A DNA stretch of 6,674 nt from Ignavibacteriales bacterium (GTDB lineage: Bacteria > Bacteroidota > Ignavibacteria > Ignavibacteriales > Melioribacteraceae). Below the pieces are notes generated by a model. It saw only the letters and a list, made by a program, of their open reading frames with translations. It ran no database searches and had not been told where the DNA came from. Of the stretch, positions 1-4,368 are shown one piece after another. The stretch lies in assembly GCA_016929735.1 (NCBI GenBank), contig JAFGID010000086.1, positions 1 through 6,674 of the forward strand. The letters are read 5' to 3'. The translations under genes were made by a program, and so were the position numbers. Within the stretch, counting starts at the first letter, position 1. Each line of letters begins with the position of its first letter.

Positions 1-143
1 GAAGCAATCGAAACTGCTGCTCTTCTCATTTGACTAACTAAACCGAATATTTCATTCTTTGGAAAATCCGCAGTATATTCGTAAACTTTTTTTACTAACC
101 CAATTGAATCTTGCCACACTTCATATTTTCTAAAATTCCTCAT
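1..143 (-). CDS. Four-helix-bundle protein, 23S rRNA intervening-sequence (IVP/S23) family, N-terminal part only
   Basis: The first 47 codons are present and the rest lies beyond the left edge. The translation begins MRNFRKYEVWQDSIGLV and continues to VSQMRRAAVSIAS. This is the hallmark start of the family: an aromatic/charged 'F..YEVWQ' opening, a first helix, a 'FP..E.FGL..QMRRAA.SI' second helix, and then the small-residue 'SIA' turn. Full members are about 115-125 residues and form a four-helix bundle. Some are encoded inside 23S rRNA intervening sequences and many, like this one, stand alone. Their function is not settled. They resemble Avd, the accessory protein of diversity-generating retroelements, which binds nucleic acid. 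The ATG at 141-143 is supported by a GGAGG six bases upstream. No rRNA sequence is visible beside it. The gene lies downstream of the PAP2 gene on the same strand, separated by the heptamer array. Family assignment is secure; function is unknown. Confidence 0.88.
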   Translation of the reverse strand, partial: MRNFRKYEVWQDSIGLVKKVYEYTADFPKNEIFGLVSQMRRAAVSIA

Positions 144-149
144 TTAATT

Positions 150-154
150 CCTCC
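150..154 (-). promoter_or_regulatory. Strong Shine-Dalgarno site of the four-helix-bundle gene
   Basis: Read on the minus strand this is GGAGG, six bases before the ATG at 143. It fixes that start. It is notable because the PAP2, plug, dehydrogenase and lptD genes in this window have no such site; only this gene and the lipoprotein gene do. Confidence 0.75.
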
Positions 155-171
155 ACTTATTAAAAAAATAT

Positions 172-248
172 CAACCGCCAATAGCTAACAGCCAAAAGCC
201 AACAGCCAACAACTAAAAGCCAACAGCCAATAGCTAAAAGCCAATATT
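172..248. repeat. Degenerate tandem heptamer array, consensus YAANAGC (minus strand GCTNTTR)
   Basis: About eleven contiguous 7-base units can be laid out without gaps from 172: CAACCGC, CAATAGC, TAACAGC, CAAAAGC, CAACAGC, CAACAAC, TAAAAGC, CAACAGC, CAATAGC, TAAAAGC, CAATATT. The first and last are degenerate. Positions 2-3 (AA) are invariant, and the AGC end is kept in nearly all units. Position 1 is only C or T, and position 4 is mostly A, C or T. The array fills the gap between the PAP2 gene and the four-helix-bundle gene and covers the last codons of PAP2, including its stop. The units are too short and too gapless for a CRISPR. No hairpin with a T-run is evident, so it does not look like a terminator. 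Confidence 0.85.
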
Positions 249-1007
249 CACATTTATCAAATTATTAAAATTCGGTTGCTCCTTAATTTCTTCTTTATTA
301 TGAATTTCGCAAATATACTCTCCGACAAAATAACCAAGACAAGCACCCAGAAATACATCAGAGGTCCAGTGATAATTCTGATAGACTCTGGATATTGCAG
401 TTAAGAATGCAGGTATATAAATAATTACCTTTAAATCTTTGTTGGTTGTATTTTTCGAAAGTATTGTTGACATAGAAAATGCAAGAGTTGTATGTCCTGA
501 TGGCAGGGACCAATAATCTTCTAACTTAAAATAAAAAGGTTGAAAGTCAAAAGGTTCGTCGGTCATATTTGGCCTAACTCTTCCTAAAAAATTTTTTAAT
601 ATCGCAAGTGCTGATAAATTATAAGTTAATGATTGATATATTTCAAAACCTATTTTTTTATTTACAACGTTATCAGTAGCAATACCATGCATTGTGAAAA
701 TACTCCCAACAATAAATGAAGTTATTGGCTCCCCCCATATTCTTCCTGTTTCAATCAGAAAAGCATTGTCATAAGTTCTATCGGTCATCGAAAAATTTTT
801 TATTGGTTTGTCAAGATGCATTAAAGAATATGTCCCTCCTCCCACTAATAGTAATTTTATATAATCCTCAGTTGCCCAATTTTTAGGCTGCGTTAAAAAA
901 TTGACATATTCGTTAAAGAATTGTTTTGTATCATATTTATTTTGTGAGTAACAAAAAAAAGTAAAGCTTAATAACAGCAAAATCGTAAAATTTAATTTTT
1001 TCTTCAA
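234..1007 (-). CDS. PAP2-superfamily (type 2 phosphatidic acid phosphatase-like) envelope phosphatase
   Basis: The 257-residue protein carries the full three-part signature of the acid phosphatase/lipid phosphatase superfamily: KNFLGRVRP at 138-146, PSGH at 169-172, and SR-x5-H-x3-D with S206, R207, H213 and D217. In this family the motif-2 and motif-3 histidines act as acid and nucleophile on phosphate monoesters or lipid pyrophosphates. Residues 1 to about 22 are a signal peptide (KKK, a run of Leu/Phe, then CYSQ). There is no lipobox, so cleavage by signal peptidase I is likely. Hydrophobic stretches at about 93-110, 124-140, 193-206 and 216-232 suggest membrane association with the active site facing the periplasm. 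The substrate cannot be told from sequence; undecaprenyl pyrophosphate, phosphatidyl lipids and lipid A phosphate are all possible. The start is a TTG at 1005-1007. No in-frame ATG lies between it and the upstream stop, the signal peptide begins exactly there, and there is no Shine-Dalgarno. The stop lies inside the heptamer array. Confidence 0.9.
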   Translation of the reverse strand: MKKKLNFTILLLLSFTFFCYSQNKYDTKQFFNEYVNFLTQPKNWATEDYIKLLLVGGGTYSLMHLDKPIKNFSMTDRTYDNAFLIETGRIWGEPITSFIVGSIFTMHGIATDNVVNKKIGFEIYQSLTYNLSALAILKNFLGRVRPNMTDEPFDFQPFYFKLEDYWSLPSGHTTLAFSMSTILSKNTTNKDLKVIIYIPAFLTAISRVYQNYHWTSDVFLGACLGYFVGEYICEIHNKEEIKEQPNFNNLINVNIGF

Positions 1008-1132
1008 TGATAAAAACTTTTTATTGATTACAATTAAAAAATAATTAAATAAGTTGAAATAGCCAAGATTTGTTCAATTTCTATTATTATTTTGCTATAA
1101 AATTTTAGAACCCTTTGAAAAATTATATGTTC

Positions 1133-1211
1133 GTCATTCTGAATAGCAATTTATTGGATTGAAGTATCTCAAAATAAGATATTTCATTCGATAAGTCGGA
1201 TTCAATTTGAC
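1133..1211. repeat. Imperfect 79-bp palindrome (candidate dispersed palindromic element)
   Basis: The left arm 1133-1169 begins GTCATTCTGAAT and ends TGAAGTATCT. The reverse complement of the right arm 1177-1211 begins GTCAAATTGAAT and ends TGAAATATCT. With two single-base gaps, about 25 of 35 aligned positions pair, and some mismatches are G-U tolerant. The loop is about 7 bases (1170-1176). The best-paired parts are the outer GTCA...TGAAT and the inner TGAARTATCT next to the loop. The outline (GTCATTCTGA ... GAAnnATCT) resembles a palindromic intergenic repeat that I recall as common in FCB-group genomes. That resemblance is from memory, and this copy would be a diverged one. Confidence 0.6.
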
Positions 1212-1274
1212 AAGTTTATTGTTTTCAAAGCTTCCATTTACAATAAAACGCTAAAAATCCAAGCGTGTAAAAAT

Positions 1275-1304
1275 TTGTATTATTCAAAATTTCAATTGTA
1301 TAAG
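1275..1304 (+). promoter_or_regulatory. Weak candidate promoter of the plug operon
   Basis: TTGTAT (1275-1280), an 18-base spacer and TATAAG (1299-1304) lie about 45 bases upstream of the ATG at 1350. The same stretch can be read in the Bacteroidota style as TTTG (1274-1277) followed by TAAGTCTG (1301-1308), one mismatch from TAnnTTTG. The 23-base gap is longer than usual. Both readings are weak in such AT-rich DNA. Confidence 0.25.
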
Positions 1305-1349
1305 TCTGAATTTTTCACTACTTTTAATTAAAAAGAAAAAAATATTTCT

Positions 1350-2612
1350 ATGAAATTCCAAATTATTACACTCGCAATTACTTTATCAATATTTTCAACA
1401 ACACTCGGAGCAGATAATATTGAAATCAAATCGTTAAGAGTATATCCTAAAAATAGTGAAATTGAATTGCCTGTATTGGATTTATTACTTAATGATAAAA
1501 ATACTATAACGATAGAATTTGATATTAAAACAGAATTCGAACCACAACTTAACATCATATTTAAATTTTGCGATGAAGAATGGCATCCATACGATAATAT
1601 ATTTTTAAGGAACGAAACGAAAAACACCGCTTACAATCTTTCGTTTACAAGATTACCAATGCGAATTACAAACGCAAGCTATCATTACAAGGGAACTTTT
1701 CCTAATAAAGATGTTTCATTTCCATTTTCGGGTAAATGGATGTTTTTCGTGGTTGACCCGTATGACGAAAATACAGTTTATGCCTCAGGAAAATTTTATG
1801 TAATTCAACCAAGAGTGAATCTGACTGCTTCATTAAAAAAATATCTTCTAAGTGCAAATGAAAGTTCAACTTTGCCTGAAGATAGAACATATTTTACAAG
1901 AGTAGACTTCTCACTTCCCGATGAATTTCCACAAACAATTTTTCCAGCGGAAATCAGTCATATTGAGATTATCAGAAATCAAGAAACAAACAATCCAATA
2001 ATAATTAAACAGACTGACAACGACCAGACAAGATATTGTGAATGGGTAGGTGCAAATAGTTTTTCTTTTTTTGCTTTGGACATTCAACCCGGCAATGAAT
2101 ACAGACAGACAAATTTAATGGATATTAACAGATTTTCTTATCCAGTTACAAATGCTCAATTGGACGAAATTGAAACCTCAAGATTTTTTATCAAAGGTAA
2201 AAAAGATAATAACGGTGGTTTCTTCCTAATGAATTATACGAATGCTTATGCTGAATACTTAAATGTTAATTTCTCAATTCAGATGCCTTATGATTTTTAT
2301 AAAAGTATTTTTTTAGTGGGTGCATTCAACAATTGGCAACTTTTACCTGAATACGAAATGAAAAGAGACAACAATGCAATTTATAGAAAGCAAATCGAAC
2401 TTAAGCGTGGAGTTTATGATTATCAATATGTGGTTGCTGATTTCGACGGTAAAAAAATAACTAACGAAGACTGGATTTATCTCGAAGGAAATTTTTGGGA
2501 AACGAGAAATATTCTTTCAATTTTTCTTTATTACGACAATCCTAACTTAGGTGGATACAGCGAAATAATTGGATATTTAAATATAGTTAGCGATAAGATA
2601 TGGATAGAATAA
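1350..2612 (+). CDS. Type IX secretion system plug-family protein (formerly DUF5103)
   Basis: This 420-residue exported protein matches the family that includes the Plug of the Flavobacterium T9SS, which closes the lateral or periplasmic opening of the SprA translocon. Residues 1 to about 21 form a signal peptide ending in TTLGA. The N-terminal domain (about 22-155) has the family pattern: 'IKSLRVYPKNSEIELPVLDL', a 'F.FCDEEWHPYD' segment near 71-82, 'YHYKGTFPNKDVSFPFSGKW' at 111-130 and a closing 'ASGKFYVIQPRV'. A middle beta-rich part (about 156-300) follows. The C-terminal domain (about 317-410) is E-set/CBM48-like, with FLVGAFNNW at 321-329, a 'GVYDYQYVV' strand at 354-362, and the family ending 'LEGNFWETRN ... 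GGYSEIIGY'. The length is normal for the family. No Shine-Dalgarno precedes the ATG, but the signal peptide starts there. It is the first gene of a three-gene overlapping operon. No sprA or other T9SS core gene is in view, so its partner must lie elsewhere. The family is confident; the plugging role is inferred from it. Confidence 0.85.
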   Translation: MKFQIITLAITLSIFSTTLGADNIEIKSLRVYPKNSEIELPVLDLLLNDKNTITIEFDIKTEFEPQLNIIFKFCDEEWHPYDNIFLRNETKNTAYNLSFTRLPMRITNASYHYKGTFPNKDVSFPFSGKWMFFVVDPYDENTVYASGKFYVIQPRVNLTASLKKYLLSANESSTLPEDRTYFTRVDFSLPDEFPQTIFPAEISHIEIIRNQETNNPIIIKQTDNDQTRYCEWVGANSFSFFALDIQPGNEYRQTNLMDINRFSYPVTNAQLDEIETSRFFIKGKKDNNGGFFLMNYTNAYAEYLNVNFSIQMPYDFYKSIFLVGAFNNWQLLPEYEMKRDNNAIYRKQIELKRGVYDYQYVVADFDGKKITNEDWIYLEGNFWETRNILSIFLYYDNPNLGGYSEIIGYLNIVSDKIWIE

Positions 2613-3586
2613 ATCACGGAATAATAGGTGTTGGACATCTTGGAAAACTTCATACAAAACTGACTAAGGAAGTTAATAACTGCAACTTAGTTGGTATTTA
2701 TGATGCCGATAAAGAAAAAGCAAAAATTGTCAGCCAAGAATTTAATATCCCCTTTTTCGATTCATTAGAGGAATTATCTGAAAAGATTGATTCAGTTTCA
2801 ATTGTATCTTCAACTACATCTCATTATGAGATAGCAAAATTTTTCATAGAAAAGAAAAAACATATTTTTATTGAGAAACCAATTACTGCAACAATTCAGC
2901 AGGCAGAAGAAATAGTCAAATTAGCGGATGAGAAACAATTAAAACTACAAGTCGGACATATCGAGAGATTTAATCCTGCATTGATATCGCTTGACAAATA
3001 TAAATTAGAACCAAAATTTATTCAGACAGATCGGCTTGCACAATTCGATCCGAGAGGTGCTGACGTAGCAGTTGTCCTCGATTTGATGATACACGATATT
3101 GATATTATTCTAACCTTAATAAAGAGTGAAGTAAAAAGCATTTATGCTAGTGGTGTCCCTGTTGTTTCTGACAGCATAGACATCGCAAATGCCCGCATTG
3201 AATTTGAGAATGGTGCTGTTGCAAATATTACAGCAAGCAGAATATCACAAAAGAAAATGAGAAAGATGAGAATCTTTCAGCAGGATGCTTATATTTCTAT
3301 AGATTTTAATACGGGCGTATCCGAAGTATTTAAATTATTTGATGGTAAATCTGATGAGAGTTCCAGTTTTATTTCTTTAGGCGAGATTGGTGTTGGTGAT
3401 AAGAAAAAAATAATTATTTATGAACAACCGGAAATTAAAGATATTAACGCACTTCAATATGAAATACAATTATTTATTGATTGCATATTTAACAACACAG
3501 CACCAGTTGTAAGTGGTTATGACGGATTAAAAGCATTAAAAGTAGCCGAACTAATCATTAACAAAATTAAGGAGACAAAACAATGA
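2600..3586 (+). CDS. Gfo/Idh/MocA-family NAD(P)-dependent dehydrogenase, possible UDP-GlcNAc 3-dehydrogenase (GnnA-like)
   Basis: The 328-residue protein has an N-terminal Rossmann fold with the dinucleotide loop G10-V-G12-H-L-G15 directly after the start. The family EKP motif (E92-K93-P94) carries the catalytic lysine. The C-terminal alpha/beta domain has the D161-x3-H165-D-I-D catalytic segment. These enzymes oxidise or reduce a sugar hydroxyl using NAD(P). The stretches GHIERFNPA (119-127), 'DVAVVLDLMIHDID', 'DIANARIEFENGAVANITASR' (194-214) and 'MRKMRIFQQDAYISIDF' are typical of the branch that I recall inside lpxA/lpxI/lpxB clusters. Some members of that branch (GnnA) make the 3-keto precursor of UDP-GlcNAc3N for lipid A. 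That role is inference: no GnnB aminotransferase or lpx gene is visible here. There is no signal peptide, so it is cytoplasmic. The ATG lies inside the end of the plug gene (13-base overlap) without a clear Shine-Dalgarno, which suggests translational coupling. The Rossmann loop at residue 10 excludes a later start. Confidence 0.85.
   Translation: MDRINHGIIGVGHLGKLHTKLTKEVNNCNLVGIYDADKEKAKIVSQEFNIPFFDSLEELSEKIDSVSIVSSTTSHYEIAKFFIEKKKHIFIEKPITATIQQAEEIVKLADEKQLKLQVGHIERFNPALISLDKYKLEPKFIQTDRLAQFDPRGADVAVVLDLMIHDIDIILTLIKSEVKSIYASGVPVVSDSIDIANARIEFENGAVANITASRISQKKMRKMRIFQQDAYISIDFNTGVSEVFKLFDGKSDESSSFISLGEIGVGDKKKIIIYEQPEIKDINALQYEIQLFIDCIFNNTAPVVSGYDGLKALKVAELIINKIKETKQ
3571..3574 (+). promoter_or_regulatory. 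Shine-Dalgarno site of the lipoprotein gene
   Basis: GGAG, within AAGGAGA at 3569-3575, sits eight bases before the ATG at 3583, inside the last codons of the dehydrogenase gene. It fixes the start of the lipoprotein gene and implies re-initiation at the ATGA overlap. Confidence 0.7.
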
Positions 3587-4185
3587 AGAAATTATTCGTT
3601 CTTGCCATTGCTGTTTCTCTTCTTCTCACATCTTGTAGTATTTTTGATACTATTGAAAACATTCAGCGATTAAGATTCAAATTAAGTTCAATCGCAGATT
3701 TCAAGGTATCTGATATTTCAATTGCTTCCAAAAATAGCTATAGTGATTTTTCACCTGTCGAAATACTGAAATTAACATCAAGTATTTTGGATGGGAAACT
3801 ACCAATTCAGTTTGTTCTTAACCTTGATGCAAAAAATCCAAATGATGGAACCGGTGGAAGCCCAAGAACAAACCTCACAATCGAATCATTCCCGTGGCGA
3901 TTATTTATTGATAATAAGGAAACAATTGCAGGCAACATTGGTAACCCCATTTCTGTTCCGGGTGTCGGTGAATCAACAATTATTCCTCTAACCTTAGAAT
4001 TGGATCTTTTTAAGTTTTTTGAAAATAATTCTTTGGAAAGTTTGCTCAACATCGCACTTAAATTAGGTGGAGCTGAAGGTAAACCGACGGATTTGCAATT
4101 AGTTGCTGACCCTGTTCTAGGTACACCTCTTGGCAACTTAAAATATCCTAATGAAATTACCGTAGTTGATTTCGAATGGAGATAA
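3583..4185 (+). CDS. LEA type 2 (LEA14/WHy-like) lipoprotein
   Basis: This 200-residue protein has a lipoprotein signal peptide (MKKLFVLAIAVSLLLTSC) with lipobox L15-T-S-C18, so the mature N-terminal cysteine would be lipidated and membrane anchored. The mature part reads as a LEA14-like beta-sandwich. It has a strand pair with 'LDAKNPN' near 82-88, then 'IESFPWRLFIDN', 'GNIGNPISVPGVGESTIIPL' and 'LELDLFKFF', and a tail 'LVADPVLGTPLGNLKYPNEI' ending '.VVDFEWR'. Proteins of this type occur widely in the FCB group, but their job is not known. LEA14 and WHy domains are usually linked to stress or to protein/membrane association. The ATG overlaps the dehydrogenase stop by four bases (ATGA) and has its own GGAG. 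It is the last gene before a strong terminator, so it is co-transcribed with the plug and dehydrogenase genes. An LptE-like role beside lptD is not supported by the sequence. Confidence 0.75.
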   Translation: MKKLFVLAIAVSLLLTSCSIFDTIENIQRLRFKLSSIADFKVSDISIASKNSYSDFSPVEILKLTSSILDGKLPIQFVLNLDAKNPNDGTGGSPRTNLTIESFPWRLFIDNKETIAGNIGNPISVPGVGESTIIPLTLELDLFKFFENNSLESLLNIALKLGGAEGKPTDLQLVADPVLGTPLGNLKYPNEITVVDFEWR

Positions 4186-4222
4186 CATTATTCTATGGAA
4201 TATTTTAATTAAGAATTAGGTT

Positions 4223-4244
4223 AATAAAATTCGGAAATTTTATT
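4223..4244 (+). other. AT-only perfect hairpin just upstream of the terminator
   Basis: AATAAAATT (4223-4231) and AATTTTATT (4236-4244) are perfect inverted copies around the four-base loop CGGA. No T-run follows on either strand, so it is not itself a terminator. It may stabilise the 3' end of the operon transcript. AT-only arms make chance occurrence possible. Confidence 0.45.
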
Positions 4245-4247
4245 CTT

Positions 4248-4278
4248 CCCCTCTTCTTAAAACGGAGAGGGGTTTTTT
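4248..4278 (+). terminator. Rho-independent terminator of the plug-dehydrogenase-lipoprotein operon
   Basis: CCCCTCTTC (4248-4256) pairs with GGAGAGGGG (4264-4272), giving nine base pairs with one G-U and a seven-base loop. Six Ts follow (4273-4278). It lies 62 bases after the lipoprotein stop codon. The minus side lacks a T-run, so it should work in the plus direction only. It separates the upstream operon from lptD. Confidence 0.88.
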
Positions 4279-4315
4279 ATCACCATAAAAATGAAAATAA
4301 TATTACTGCAAGATA

Positions 4316-4351
4316 AAATGAATATTTATAATTAAATTTGCATATTCATTT
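4316..4351. promoter_or_regulatory. Inverted repeat framing a TATAAT box upstream of lptD
   Basis: AAATGAATAT (4316-4325) and its exact reverse complement ATATTCATTT (4342-4351) are separated by 16 bases. The spacer, plus the two T's before it in the sequence, contains a perfect TATAAT at 4327-4332. A -35 is poor; TTACTG at 4303-4308 with an 18-base spacer is the best I see. Transcription from this box would start near 4339, giving a leader of about 30 bases before the ATG at 4369. The arrangement suits an operator over a promoter, or a hairpin in the leader, but neither is shown. Confidence 0.4.
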
Positions 4352-4368
4352 ATTCGAATTTATTTCTG

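Larger units (their letters stand above)
1008..1349. other. Divergent intergenic region between the PAP2 and plug-family genes
   Basis: This 342-bp stretch has no credible gene on either strand. It must hold the start signals for both divergent units. The main structure is the imperfect palindrome at 1133-1211. A small hairpin (ACGCT at 1248-1252 with AGCGT at 1262-1266, nine-base loop) lies downstream of it. A possible plus-strand promoter is described separately. I found no convincing promoter for the minus-strand PAP2 gene, and the region is so AT-rich that chance matches are expected. Confidence 0.6.

Noticed and set aside
172..248. CRISPR array or terminator
   Set aside because: The units are 7 bases with no spacers, and there is no GC-rich stem followed by a T-run.
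1096..1101. TATAAA as a plus-strand promoter
   Set aside because: The only nearby -35-like TTGTTC is 20 bases away and the box is 250 bases from the gene, on the far side of the palindrome. It is probably chance in AT-rich DNA.
1328..1890. Minus-strand frames at 1328-1627 and 1702-1890
   Set aside because: Both are antisense to the N-terminal part of the plug gene, with low-complexity products and no start signals.
3791..4136. Two short frames (plus 3791-3991, minus 3807-4136) inside the lipoprotein gene
   Set aside because: Both overlap the LEA14-like coding frame, have no ribosome site and show no domain.
4337..4368. Bacteroidota-style promoter match TTTG (4337-4340), 20 bases, TATTTCTG (4361-4368)
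   Set aside because: The spacing is right and the match is good, but the -7 box touches the ATG at 4369, so transcription would start inside the signal peptide codons. The TATAAT at 4327-4332 is better placed.
4186..4368. A small gene between the lipoprotein and lptD genes
   Set aside because: The gap holds hairpins, the terminator and the likely lptD promoter. No open frame of useful length with a ribosome site was seen.
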